From Galaxea fascicularis (lineage: Eukaryota; Cnidaria; Anthozoa; Scleractinia; Euphylliidae), in NCBI GenBank assembly GCA_948470475.1, contig OX419339.1:13501863-13565862 (forward strand): a DNA stretch of 64,000 nucleotides, written 5' to 3'. The position numbers and the translations under genes were made by a program. Each line of letters opens with the position of its first letter. Within the stretch, counting starts at the first letter, position 1. The notes below the pieces were generated by a model, which searched no databases, had not been told where the DNA came from, and was given only the letters and a program-made list of their open reading frames with translations. Of this stretch, positions 49,701-61,189 are shown piece by piece.

Positions 49701-52700
49701 GAGAAAAACCACATGTCAGGTCTGCCACTGATGCTAGTACAACCTTTGGTTCAGGAATTCTGGCAAGATCAGCCAAGCTGTGGCATAATGCACAATATCT
49801 GCAGGATAAAACATTCCAAATTGGGAGAGAATCTTGGGTACTGTTATTACTTTTACTAAAGAAATATTATTGTGAGGTTCTGGTTTCTCACGCTGGAGGA
49901 TATTCCGAAACATTCTATTGCTTCCAGATAAATACTTATTCTTTAACACCATATGACCAATAAGATAATATAATGAAGGGAGTTCCACATGCTATAGTTA
50001 TTCCAAAGGTGGCATTTTATTAATTACCAATCCAGGGCTGTCATTAAGGGCTGGGGGCCAGGGATTTTCTCCGCGTATTTTGAGGTATATCCCCGGCTAC
50101 TTTGATATAAACCAGCATGTTAACTTCACTTCAGCAACTTGAATCCCCGACTGTTTTTTTGTATATCCCCATCTACTTCAAAAATTAGCGACAGCCCTGC
50201 CAATCACACTGGGTTGGGCAATCCATATTAATTTCCTAAAAGAGCCAATGAAGGACTTTTTCCAGCCTAACTTGTACTAATATTACAGATGCAACCAGCA
50301 CCAGGCTGAACAGGGTAAACAAGTACCTATGTATTTAAAGTTTCTTAAGCAAGCACATGAAGGGCTGTGTTATCACTGGAGTAACATGCTTTACATCAAC
50401 CCTACAAACCTGAATTGATAAGGGTTCATTCTGCCAATTTCAAATGACTTCATAACTTTATCACTCATCCACTCCACCTAAAAGAGAACAAAAAAAAACT
50501 AGTCAATTAATCTGTGATGACACCTAAAACTTGCACTGTTCCAAAAGACCTTGTTTGTAAAGACAATTTTACATCACACATGATCACACTTATGTGGAAA
50601 AATAATTTTTATAATAATCATTATAACCTATAATATTATTATTATAGGCTACCATAACAAAACATCAGTGGTCATTCAATTTATTTTACTGCTTCCATTC
50701 CTGTTAAAAGCTTTTTTACCTCATTAGGGTCAAACTAATATTGTTATTCTGAAGCAATGCTTTCAATAAAAAAAATGAACGAATTTACAAGTTACATGTG
50801 TACAACTGAACACCAACGAAAGTTCAGGTTATCATGGAAGGCTTGCTCCATATTGGCCGTTCCGAAATTCAAAAGGGAACTGGGGTGAGTTTCAAATTTT
50901 GAAGTAATCGACAAATTGACACCATCACATGAAAGACAACATTGAGATTAGTCGTTTGACCAATTTTGACTCTTTTAGGTTGAACAGAGACCAAGTTATG
51001 GACCTTGAAACATAGCTCAAAATCCATACAAATGTCTCTAATGTTGTGACAGCGCCTGGTTTTGGGGGACGCAGCCTCAATTTAATATGGGTTTCAATGT
51101 TTTAATATTGTTTTATTGCAATAATATTTATTAGAAATCCTCCTTAGCAATTCAGATTACTACAAGGGTAACAAAACATTGTTGTTTTTATGGAATGCTA
51201 ACAACTCTTAATTCCTCACCTGTGATTTTGCAAATTCCACTACATTGTAGCTAACATTGTTTAGCATCGCAAGAGAATATGCTGATAATCCTGAATCAGA
51301 ATTGCGCCATAACTGATCCTTTAGAGAAATGAAAGTACAAAGTAAAATGTTTGTAGCAGCCCCACAAAATATAAACAGTTTCGTTGCACATTACCAGTAG
51401 TTGCGATAGCTCCAGAACTCTCCCTGCTGTGTCCACTACTATCAAAACATTCCCATCTTTTCTGGTTGTGGTCAATATTTCAGCTAAAAATTGGAACAAA
51501 AAGCAATGGAAGGGTGTGAGTACCTAGTCTCAATGATAGACCCTTTGCTAATGTCCTTGAGATGAGTGTTTGTGAAAAGGTGTCCTCCTTTAAAAACATA
51601 CCCCTATGTCACCCATCCCCCAGAAATGGAGAAATGTAGCATTATTGTATAAATTACAGGGCTGTGCTCTAGTGGTGCCCGAATGCCCCTTGTGACTTAA
51701 TTTTGCCTTTGGACAACCTGGAAGTACTCTATTAGTTTTTGCGCTAAAATTATATGCTGGGTGCCCTGGATTTCAACAGTTTACAGAGTTTGGGTGCCCA
51801 ACTACTATGCTTAGAGTATAGCCTTGTAATTACACTGGGGATAACAACTGGAAAGTTTACAATAATTGTAAGCTTTCCAGTTGTTATCCCCAGTGTCCTT
51901 GGAAACAAAATTATTTCAAAGGACACGACTGAGTTAACAACCTTCGGAGCAAAGGCTACACTAACAACAATTACAGTACATTATATGAAGTACTGATAGC
52001 TGTTTTCTAAGCAAGCTGTGACCAAACCTCCATGAAAACAAGGTGCTAGGTTATTTGAATGAACTGTTCTAGGTCAGAAGAAAGAAAAGAGGGAAATCCA
52101 AAAGACAAAGAAAAATTAAAGTATTCAGGTTTTTCTCCTGTTCTGATTTCTACTCTCAGTGCTTCACTTGTAACTTACTCATAAGCTGTGTGTCTCTTTC
52201 TCTCCTTCTTGCTTGCACATTGAGAGCATTGAAGCTGTCTGTTATGAGCAGAGATGGCCTGCTAAGTGTTTCCAAAACTGCTCCATTCAAATGCCTTAAA
52301 AAACAAAATCTCTCATATGTTAGACAGACAGTCACTTCTCAGACCAGATAATGTACAGGTGAGGATCACTTAACTGTAGAGGACATTCTTGTAGTTACAA
52401 TGGTCTACTAAATAACAGATGACAGTGCTCTGTCCCACCGTTCTTTCTTGTGATTGTAGTCCACAGCGTAAATAATATCTTCTTCTCCATCCTTAACAAT
52501 TTTCCACATTGTTCCACCAATCATGTGTCCAGCGGCATAAGGAGTGATTGTCAGACCATGGCCCTTTCCTTTGACAAACAAATTTATAATCAGTGAAACG
52601 ATGAAACTGGTGGATGTAAGGAGCCTAAAAACGCATCTGCCAGGTTGGGCAAACCACTCATCAGGGTGCTGAGGGGCTGACCTTGGGCTGATCATTAATA

Positions 52701-55058
52701 TTATTTTTGTACCCAGTGCCTCCAATGGTCATAGAAACCTCTTAAGAGTATTTACCGGTATGTATATTTTGGCATGGAAAAGGGGTGATGATCTTTGATG
52801 GTGAACACTGATGATGGTATGATGATGAATGAATGAATAAATAACTAATTAATCAATCAACCAGTCAATCATTATTATCAGATTATTATAGCCACAGAAA
52901 GCTGTTTTGTCCTCAGAATGTACCAACTATTCAAAGAGTAAGACTTGAATCGGAACACAAATCATCTGCCTTACTATATGGTGGTAATTAACTTGCATTT
53001 TAGTAACAGCAAATTAGCTGTAACATTCAACATCAAGAGGTCTTGTCAGGATGAATCTTACCTTTTAAGCTGACATTTTGAGAGTACTTGAGCTGAATGA
53101 TTTTATCAAAAGCAGCATCAACATCATCCAGACTGAAAACTTCAAAGTCTTCATAGTTTTGATGAGACTGAAATACACAAAACACCTCTTCTGAAATTCT
53201 TCATTATACTTATGACTTTCAAAATCGAATAAAAACTGATAAAGAGAAAACTGTAAATAATAACCCGGATCATCCTTCTGGGGATAAAACACATACCTGG
53301 TATAAATCATACATAAACATCTGTCCCATCTTGTACACTGGGATAGTAGCGTATATAGGACAGTGCAGACCACATTTGCCAACCAAATAGGGCAGTGCAC
53401 CCATGTGGTATATATCAGGAAATGTAAGAAGTATTGCATCTATCTGGTGTATGTGTCTGGGGACAAAAGACATTAATAGTTAAATTACTATTAGATGGAA
53501 CAAGATGTTAAAATTAGCCTTCACCTGGACCTGCATTTTTTCTCTCATTTAGCACTAAAGAAAAGAAAATAGTGAGTAAGTGACCTTGTCCACCATGACC
53601 TCCTGTATGAATTATACAGTGGCAACGTTAACAAGAGTTTTCAGTGACTGGATATTAATTTTTGCCATAAATCCATGAAAAGAAAAGAAGTGTGTGGCTC
53701 CAGAAAATATCCACCCCCCCCTCCCATGGATGGTCAATGGAAATTCCTAGGGGGTGGGGGGGGGAGGCAATAGGTTGAAATTTCCAAGGAGTGGTGGGGG
53801 TGCACACATGTTGTGTTCATTTGTATTATTTATTTCATTGTCCCTGAAAAGCCCATGTAGGGGAGTGGTCAATTAAGTATTTATTTATTTAAGAATCTTC
53901 CAGGGTTATAAATAATGTGAAAGTTGTTCGAGATAAACACCTACAAGTATTACTTTCATGTATTGCACAACAGAAATTAGAAATAGACAGCTTTTTGAAT
54001 GAGGACCTGGAGATGTTTGTCTTGAACGTTTTTTCTTTGCCGCTAGTTTGCTAGTTTTGCTACTTCTTAACTTCACTCATCAATGGCATTTTAAAAAATT
54101 ACCAAATATATTCAGCCAGCATTTTTGCTATGCAAGTGAAGTCCATACATATAATACGAGATATGCTTCCAAAAGCAATTTCTACAAACCACGTTTCAGG
54201 ACTAACATAGGAAAGCAAACAACATCGGCTATGGCGACAGAAATGTGGCAACAGCTCCCTACCCATGTCAAAAACTTTTCAACTCATAACTTTCCGAAAA
54301 AATTGAAAGAATACTTGTTGGCCGAACAATTAAGATGCTAAAATTATTTTAACATACTGAATTTTTTCTTTTTTTCTTTCTCTCTTTTTTTGCCATCTGT
54401 GTGCTTTATGTATATGTGTGTGTATGTCTAGCTATTGTGGTGTCCTGTACATTCGAAACTACTTTCAAAGAGCTAGCTGCTAGCTCGAAAACCTCACGGT
54501 TACCTAGCTGCTAGGCATTTCCTTCTATGTAATAATATTTAGCTTAAATTGTAATTGAATACTCTTTTTCTATTTTGCTAATTATTTAATACGTTTCTTA
54601 CAAACCATGTAATGGGAATGTGAAATAAAGTGTTGTTGTTGTTTTTTTGTTGTTGCTATCAACCTTTTGACAACATAAAATCACTTCAATGGTCAAAGGT
54701 AAACATTGTGTATACATACATGACATCCCGTAACGATGAAAGTGTGGCATACAGGCACTCAGCTCAAACATGTGTGGGACTCAACTGCTTATATATATCT
54801 CAGCTTATACCTTATATTTTGGGGAAATTAGTTATTATAGCCAAGACACACTAAACCAGCTGTTGCTGAATAAAAATTTAACTAAATTTGCTAAGTCTCA
54901 ATGACTCACTTTTTCACTGGCTCGATAATCTCCGCGCTAAACTTCTCGTTCCAACCGCAATCAAGAAGGAATCTGAATTCGTCGACTTGCAGAAGATAAC
55001 ACAGCGGTCCCTCATCGTACGCTCCGGAAAGAACTGAGAGCTTGATAATGGACGTCAT
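38759..55058 (-). CDS. CPSF2: Cleavage and polyadenylation specificity factor subunit 2 (CPSF100), complete, 20 exons
   Basis: Nuclear scaffold partner of the CPSF73 endonuclease in pre-mRNA 3' end processing. Exons in transcript order: 54910-55058, 53297-53456, 53062-53167, 52439-52568, 52179-52294, 51395-51483, 51220-51318, 50410-50477, 49576-49798, 47770-47873, 47202-47289, 45893-45993, 44876-44933, 43628-43676, 43457-43514, 42116-42203, 41470-41610, 40111-40350, 39402-39536 and 38759-38851. All phases agree, giving 764 residues (human 782). Metallo-beta-lactamase start: [47 protein letters not shown]. Beta-CASP region: [35 protein letters not shown]. Then [20 protein letters not shown] and C-terminal [12 protein letters not shown] and LLYEQYAVV. 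The zinc motif HxHxDH is degenerate (FPDIYH, residues 62-67; only the last His remains), as expected for the catalytically dead subunit. Confidence 0.98.
40717..40779. repeat. (AAT)n microsatellite, SINE tail
   Basis: About 21 aat units. It is the 3' tail of the minus-strand SINE. Confidence 0.95.
41028..41246. mobile_element. 219-bp inverted-repeat element inserted in the SINE
   Basis: Ends agagagattaagcatgacgt and, reversed, agagagattaagcgtgacgt: 20 bp with one difference. Direct repeats ATT flank it (41025-41027, 41247-41249). The uninterrupted SINE at 56641 shows the empty site (ccaccaatgtgtcc), confirming an insertion with 3-bp duplication as in PIF/Harbinger-type MITEs. Confidence 0.85.
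42575..43413. mobile_element. TTAA-flanked element with perfect 34-bp terminal inverted repeats
   Basis: agacccatgacggaccaata plus 14 more bases at the left are exactly mirrored at the right (43380-43413). TTAA occurs at both borders (42571-42574, 43414-43417), the target of piggyBac elements. 839 bp inside CPSF2 intron 15. No transposase is recognised. Short ATG-initiated frames start just inside both ends (minus from about 42645, [14 protein letters not shown]; plus from about 43362, MATCLNARK). Confidence 0.8.
44259..44425 (+). mobile_element. CAGGG-ended MITE, copy A
   Basis: Starts cagggcggtcactaattttt and ends ttaatgacagccctg. Flanks repeat gcgttct on both sides, consistent with the 8-bp target duplication of hAT elements. 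The interior carries ggggatatac and aatccccgg units. CPSF2 intron 13. Confidence 0.8.
44575..44737. mobile_element. TA-flanked MITE with ggccatttccgagatcgc ends
   Basis: About 55-bp inverted ends (ggccatttccgagatcgctt and its complement, then gagcctctattt). TA at 44573-44574 and 44738-44739. Short loop with tcacaaaac. CPSF2 intron 13. Confidence 0.8.
45336..45690 (+). mobile_element. tRNA-derived SINE, plus strand
   Basis: tRNA-like head with A box ttggctcagttggtagag and B box gggttcaaagcccc, then a body (gataaaccgtcccgtctcat, ccctggctgtgaccacccct) and a (TATG)n tail at 45673-45690. CPSF2 intron 12. It is not a functional tRNA gene. Confidence 0.85.
45714..45829 (+). mobile_element. CAGGG-ended MITE, copy B (shorter)
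   Basis: cagggctgtcactaattttt ... ttaatgacagccctg. Internal deletion relative to copy A. CPSF2 intron 12, immediately after a SINE. Confidence 0.8.
48382..48805 (-). mobile_element. tRNA-derived SINE, minus strand, variant 3' end
   Basis: Reverse of the 45336 copy over the head and body (ggttggctcagttggtagag reversed at about 48765-48785). Its 3' part differs, ending in a segment with attagccttccccaagggg before an aatacaatacattt tail. CPSF2 intron 10 region. Confidence 0.85.
50033..50199 (-). mobile_element. CAGGG-ended MITE, copy C (inverted)
   Basis: Reverse-oriented relative of copy A: cagggctgtcattaagggc ... attagcgacagccctg. ccaatc occurs on both flanks. CPSF2 intron 8. Confidence 0.8.
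51832..51896. repeat. 29-bp-arm hairpin in CPSF2 intron 5
   Basis: acactggggataacaactgg and its complement pair with one mismatch around an aataatt centre. Confidence 0.85.
54040..54645 (+). mobile_element. 3' end of a non-LTR (LINE) retrotransposon
   Basis: The open frame encodes the typical C-terminus after the reverse transcriptase domain: [12 protein letters not shown], then [15 protein letters not shown], then [14 protein letters not shown] 3' UTR follows, ending in aataaag and a TTG-rich tail (54625-54655). Truncated at its 5' side. CPSF2 intron 1. Confidence 0.7.
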
Positions 55059-55243
55059 GTCTAAAGTTTAAATTCTATTGAAAAATCGATACAGTTAAAA
55101 GAAATTAAGCTCATGAAACGACCAGGGAACATTTTACCGATTCCACAAACATACTATTATTCACGCTTTCAGGGCCGCCATCTTGCTCCTCCCCACAAGT
55201 CACCGCGGTACTTCTAGTCCCGGGACTCTCGCTTCTGTCGCTT

Positions 55244-55553
55244 GCATGACAGGCGTTAATTTGGTTTCGCGTTCGTCTTATGCACCTATCAATGTTTAGA
55301 CGGAGAGGGGGGGGGGGGGGGGGTACGGGCAAAGATGCGGCATTTGAACACTTCTGTTGTCCCCTCTCTGGGGAATTTGACCACCTGTACTAATTAAAGT
55401 TCAAATATTATAAAGGATTGTTAAACTATTTCCAGTCCCAAGGGTCGGGAATTTGACCAAAAAATTGCAAGAAAATTCAAATGACGCACCTTTGCCCGTA
55501 CCCCCCCTCTCCGTATAAACATTGATAGGTGCATTAATAAACGCCTGTTATGC
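55244..55553. mobile_element. Foldback element upstream of CPSF2
   Basis: Left gcatgacaggcgttaat, atgcacctatcaatgttta and gacggagaggggg are mirrored at right by cccccctctccgta, taaacattgataggtgcat and aaacgcctgttatgc. A G run sits at 55304-55321. It begins 186 bp upstream of the CPSF2 ATG, so it probably lies in or next to the promoter. Confidence 0.7.
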
Positions 55554-55730
55554 AGACTGCAGGGCTCACACTCCTAGAAAACTAAAAGACTTAAAAACGG
55601 GAGGGAGTTCCTTGATCGCACGCCTGAATTCCCATTCCCATTGGGTTGAAGCGCGTGTACGCGTGCTTACTCTTTGCGTCACCAATGCATCTGGTTTTGC
55701 AGCGGGTCAAATCCTCGGGCACTTTCCAAG

Positions 55731-55748
55731 ATGGCGCCCACGTTGAGG
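55731..55748 (+). other. Possible first coding exon (MAPTLR) with a consensus donor
   Basis: aagATGGCGcc context is followed after 18 nt by a GTAAGA donor. It lies 672 bp from the CPSF2 ATG in divergent orientation, as a bidirectional promoter partner would. No second exon could be joined to it, and ATGGCG strings also occur near several MITE ends here, so support is weak. Confidence 0.2.
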
Positions 55749-56640
55749 TAAGAGTTGACGCCAGGAAGCAAATCTCTGCTCTTTTAGTTCGTACATGTGC
55801 GGAATGGATGAGGTAAACTTTGTTCTTGTAAGCTGTACAAATCATTCAACAGGAGTGAGACAATAACATTCGCAGATTCCACCAAACCGAGAAGCAACAC
55901 AAAAAGTTGAGATTGACCGATCGCACACAAAATAACAATTCATAGGGCAATGCATCCCACGGAAACGCCTTTAGGCGTCTCGTTCCCTTTGGAATGCCTT
56001 CACGGACGTGAAAAACTCTTAGAGTATTCCGTATTGACCAATGACCAATATGGGCGAAGTGACCAAATAAAAAAAAATGGCTGATAGGTGGGTCGGCATG
56101 TATCTTTATTACTTTATTAGCTAATATCAAGAGCCATAACAGGACTGTTAAACGCAGTTTACTTAATTTATTGTAGTTTTAGATAGTTTATATTACGAAT
56201 TTTGTAACTAGTATTTTTTATAAAAGTACTAGTGTAACTGATGAGAATACCGTGGATAAATAAAGTTATTTGATTTGATTGGATTTATTATGGCTCTTGC
56301 TAATATGGATTGTCGTAAAATGGGTCAATCGTAGCCCCGACCCCTCACCCCACCCCTGAGCCAACCTTCCCACAGTAAGTCACCCGGGAACAATGGTCGA
56401 CAGTTGTGGCTGAGTTACCTGGCCTGTGAATGGATACGAGACGGAGGGTGCCCTTGTTTTGATACAAAACCTTTCTGCTTTTCTTATGTAACTGCAGACT
56501 AGTTAGCGTTACAACAACATGATTTACATGATAAAACAGTGAGGTCAATATCAATACAAGGTCATTGGTAACCCCACTGCCCTCAGAATGTCTATCCCGA
56601 TCCCGCCTGGCTAGAGACAGCAGTTCTCCGTGGAGAAACT

Positions 56641-56919
56641 GGGGAGCAGGGTTGGCGCAGTGGTGAGAGCGCTCGCCTTCCACCAATGTGTCCAGGGTTC
56701 GAATCCCGGACTCGGCGTCATAAGTGGGCTGAGTTTGTCGGTTCTCTTCTCTTCTGTTCTCCGAGAGGTTTTTCTCTGGGTACTCCGGTTTTCCTCTCTC
56801 CTCAAAAACCAGCAATTGATTTAATTTTTTAAGTTTATTTGATTTACAGTCTCCCCAATTAGTAGAGCACTCGTGTTCAGCTAGAACGATTTGAGGCTTA
56901 AATAAAGTTATTATTATAT
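56641..56919 (+). mobile_element. tRNA-derived SINE, plus strand, intact
   Basis: ggggagcagggttggcgcag start, A box ggcgcagtggtgagagcgc, B box gggttcgaatcccgg, body ctctgggtactccggttttc, and an aataaagttattatta end. Same family as 40717-41293. Confidence 0.85.
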
Positions 56920-57879
56920 CGTAGTCACAGATGAGGACGTTAATGAGAAGCGTATACACAATACGTGTTGAAACCATTTTCGCGCGCTTTTTATAGGTGA
57001 GACACCAGAGCCGCGAGCGAAAATTCCACTCAGGGTATTTGGAACCTAGCGGGGTGGCCACTTATCATCGATAAAGGGATGAAAAGCACCAAAGTTTCAG
57101 TTTCCAATTAGAGGACCAAAGTCAGGGGCACCCAACGACAACTTTCGGTAGATATCTGTTCGGTGGAGGGTAGTTCGCCTTAGGTCTTCGGCGTCGATGA
57201 AAGAGTGCACTCGGATTTTCGTAACTGAAACGTGGCCTAAAGATTCACAACGGGGAAATAATAGCCCTTGACGTTTTCGGATCGGGAGAGTTATATTTCA
57301 CCGCTGTTTTTGGCAGTCAAAACGTTAGCTAGCACTTTCGGAAAGCAAATAGTTCCCTAGAAAGTTCGTCGAAAGTTCACTTTAGCTAGCAATTTCAAAC
57401 AGAAAGATTTCGTTCCCTGGAATTTTCGGGCAATTAAAATTTTAGCCAAGGAATCCGAATAGATTAAATTCGTCTAGCTAATGGAAACATGGTAACCTGT
57501 ACTTTGACCGGTGGAATGTGACATGCAAAATAGACCCGCCGCTCCCAATGAGCACTACTCACGCTGGGGGTTGAAGAAAAACGCGTTGCGCCTTTTGCGT
57601 GATCCCTGTGGATGTAATATAAGCTCCTTTTCAACGACTATATAGAAACAAAGCTCACACTGACATTTTAGTAAGAGAGGACGTGTGGTCTTCTATTTTA
57701 TCAATCCCGCATCCTGCCTTTCAAAATGAGCAAATCCCACTCCCGTCGAAGTATTTTATCCTGAATCCTGCCCCTTTTTTGCTTTCATCCCGCTTCCCGC
57801 CAAACCTATGTTGGACCCTGTACATCGTGTTGCATTTTTCCTTCTCTGTTTATAAAGTTTAGTAATGATTTTTTGCTAT

Positions 57880-58078
57880 TCTATGTACATTGCAGACCAA
57901 ATGTCTTACCGAGTTTACAAGTTTAACGTAATGTAAGCCCGACTTGTATTTTACGTATTAAGTTTTATTAATATTTATTTATCACATGTACATTTTTAAA
58001 TTCATGTAAAGCGCTTTTGATCATTTTAATGTTAAAAGGCGCTATATTAAGTATGTAATTATTATTATTATTATTATA
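57880..58078 (+). mobile_element. LINE 3' tail ending in (ATT)n
   Basis: The sequence tgtaaagcgcttttgatcat, then aaaggcgctatattaagt and att repeats to 58078, is the form of CR1/L2-type LINE 3' ends. No coding part is left. Confidence 0.55.
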
Positions 58079-59435
58079 GTGGATGGAAATGATACTTCAT
58101 AACAGAATTAATCAAGCGGTTTTTTCACCAGATAGTAAAATAAATCAATTGGGAAGCACCTACAAGTTTATAAACAAACATATCTTAGCCTTCGTGCAGC
58201 CGCACACCTCCAGATGAACATGTTTTGCCAGTGGCTTCCTCGTACAATTGCTTTTAATTAAAATCGGTCTAATTTAGGTTTTTATGTCTTACGATGCGTT
58301 GTAGTCCAGTACTGAGAAATATAATTCTTTAATGGCCGAAACAATAGAATTGAACATTTCAGAAGCAGTACATGGGGTGCTAAATCATCGTTCTACCATC
58401 ACAGGTACATTGCCAAGATTCGGCAGTATCTATCATACACTCCTTTTTAGCTCATGGATGACGTAGTCATACCATGAGGTTTTGTTGTGGGTCTGAATTT
58501 CGCTCACTCACTCAGGGGATCACTCATTCGTTCACTCACTCACTCGATTCTGATTAATTTATTCATTAAACTTTCCCCTGGTCCCTCCCCTGGTAAGTAT
58601 TGCTTTTGTCTCCATAGTCTTCTTCGCCCAAAGTTTGCAAATTTCAGGGTGTAGTACAAAGGCGGAGAATTTTGCTCTGCAGATATTGTTTACGTGTTTA
58701 ATGTTCATGGCGTCGGTTTCCAACTAAACAAAGGTCTATTTTGTTTAAGGATCAGCGATCAGATAAAGTTAATAAGATGAAGAACACGAGCTGCGAGAAT
58801 TGAACTTTGAAATCTTCAGAGCAGCGAAAATGAACTTCGAGATATCGCAAAAGCAACTATAAAGCTTACCACTGTGCGGTACCTGGAGCAGTAGTAATCG
58901 AGAAGTTTTTGCCACAATATGATGGAAGGAAGAATGAAGAAAATCGGCAAAAAAAGGAAACAGGAGAAAGACTTTCTAGCTAAAAAAACGAATTCTGGCA
59001 AGCAACGCATTTGATTTATGAGCAAGATATGATTGATTTAAGCAGGTACGTAATGAAGTATTTTTGAAGACGCTCTTTTCATGGTCAACGCTCGATTGCA
59101 AATATGATCTTGTTTAGAAAGACTATATCCCTTGGCTTAAACGATCAGTATAACACTTTTGTCAACATTTGACAAAACACAAGGACCACAAGCATGCAAA
59201 TATTTTTCTCTGTGGGGATATAATTTGGTCTGACAAGCAGCTGTAACAGCTAATCTGTTCGAACAACAAAATATTTGGAAAAGCAAGTTAATTGTAGAAC
59301 AAAGCATAAACAGATGGATTGAATATCTCACCATACAAAGCAAAAGTTTTGTGCCGGACCCCGAAACCCTCAAAAACATTGTGACTGTAAAGTGTGACTA
59401 ATTTCCCTCAGGACTTTCACAAAATATGTTATTAC

Positions 59436-60597
59436 TCGGGCTTCCTGTGGAAGGCCCGAGTCTAAATCTGTCATCCGTTTTTCTTTTTCGTTGTTTTCCA
59501 CAAACCTCATTTCCGGCGTATTTGCGCAGGCGCTAACGATGAACCGGTAAAACGCGGTAAAATCCTGTTTACGGTTTGTTTACGCTTGTCTTGTCTGTTG
59601 AAAAGCAAGGCACAAAGCAACTGTGAATTCCTCGACGGATTTTCAAAGGCAAAAGTTGACATGTCTGCAGCTATGACAAACGGTGTCGTATCCAATACGC
59701 TCAATACAAACGCACACGCCGTTCGCGGTATACCCACACTAAATGATGATGGTGAGCGTACATTTCGAAACTCGGGTCGTTCCGCGAACTCGAAGCAAAT
59801 GTGAGAAATATTATGAGATCAAATGAGCTGAATGAGCTATCAGTGAGTTTAAAAAGTGCTCAAAGGCTTTGACTACCAATGACAAATGTTCCTTGACGAA
59901 CTTGAGTGGAAACTTGACACAAACAGTTTAGGTGCTGGCGAATACACGATACCCGTTGATGATGAGATTAGAGGTACAAAGACGAACAGCAGTAGTAACA
60001 ACAGCAACAGGAAAGCGTTCATGTTGAGTGATGAAGAACCCACGCATCGAAGCGAAGATGCAAGTAACGTTTTTACTTTTATGCGGGCTATTGTCACCAG
60101 TATTTCATTTCTTTTGTATTCTTTAGATTGTGGATTATCAGCTGTATCAAGTCTGTGTAGTGTGTTAGTTTTATGTGTAATTTTGTACCTTCGCGTGTTC
60201 TACATGAATGTGTTAAGTTTATCAGTTCAGTATCAACACAAATGTCGGATGTACTTGAAAAATGCGAGGTATTTGAAAAGGCAATGCAGTTATCTGTACA
60301 TGATCAACGTGAAGCCTTAGTGAAAATAGAAAGGAATTCAGATCTCGTTATGCTAAGTTTGTATTTTAACGACAACCGTGAATGCCATGTGCCATCAAGA
60401 CGTGATCGCGAGCCCAGTAGGATACCAGTGAAAAAGCTAAAAAGTCTGTAACAGAAAATTGTTTGTGTTCCCACGGTCCTGTCGTGTTTATTTCCGCTGG
60501 CACACACTCACACAGGCAGCCCAATGCTTTAGCGAATATATTAGCCTGTGCTGAAATCATCCACAACATCCATTTGCCACTCGAAAAGCCCGAGTGA
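59436..60597 (+). mobile_element. Inverted-repeat-bounded unit with spliced-looking short frames
   Basis: actcgggctt at 59436-59445 is mirrored by aagcccgagt at 60588-60597. The left end also forms a local hairpin (ctcgggcttcc/ggaaggcccgag). Inside on the plus strand are three open stretches: 59586-59756 (ends DDG before a GTGAGC donor), 59886-60061 (MFLDELEWKLDTNSLGAG..., acidic and Asn/Ser-rich) and 60173-60451 (MSDVLEKCEVFEKAM..., coiled-coil-like, stop after KKLKSL). They may be exons of one small protein, but I could not prove the joins. Confidence 0.4.
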
Positions 60598-61189
60598 AGG
60601 CCAATACGGCCTCTAGTTATCTGTATGTTTTCTCGCATTCAGAACAGTCGGGAATTTTATTACGACCAAAAACGTTTATAAAACTAACTTGAAATGAGCC
60701 GTCGACCAGTAAGAAACTTTAACTTGCCTGTTACACTTCTAAACAAAGCGATCACATTTGAATATTATTTTTATAGTCCGTGTACAAATTTGCATATTTG
60801 TGCTCCATCGCCGGTTCAAATTACTTACGTCTGTCAATTTCGTCTAATGTAATGCTTCTGGCGCCTGTCAATCAACTGCGTAATTTTACGGAAAATATTA
60901 GCGCGTAAACGCTTCTTTTACCAAGAGGTGTGTCTGAAAAGGATGTGCTCCCACAAAACACAAACGAATGTACAGGTTTCTTGCACATATCTTTTTAGAA
61001 AATAAAGTTGTTGTAAATTCAAAGGATTGTTATGTTCCCCATCCATGAGCTGGCTCATAGGAGCCTTTGATTTATAAGAGCGTCTAATTTTGGAGCTGAG
61101 GGTCAACGTTGTTGTTTTTTTGGCGATTTGAGCCCAAAAACGTTCTCGCCAACCAACACTTGGTAAATTTGGTTTTACAAAAAACATTA

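Noticed and set aside
56345..57061. 238-residue minus-strand frame
   Set aside because: It runs antisense through a SINE and has no splice or family support.
59886..60320. 144-residue plus-strand frame as a single CDS
   Set aside because: The middle part is hydrophobic and unlike its ends, suggesting intron sequence. Kept only as part of the repeat-bounded unit.
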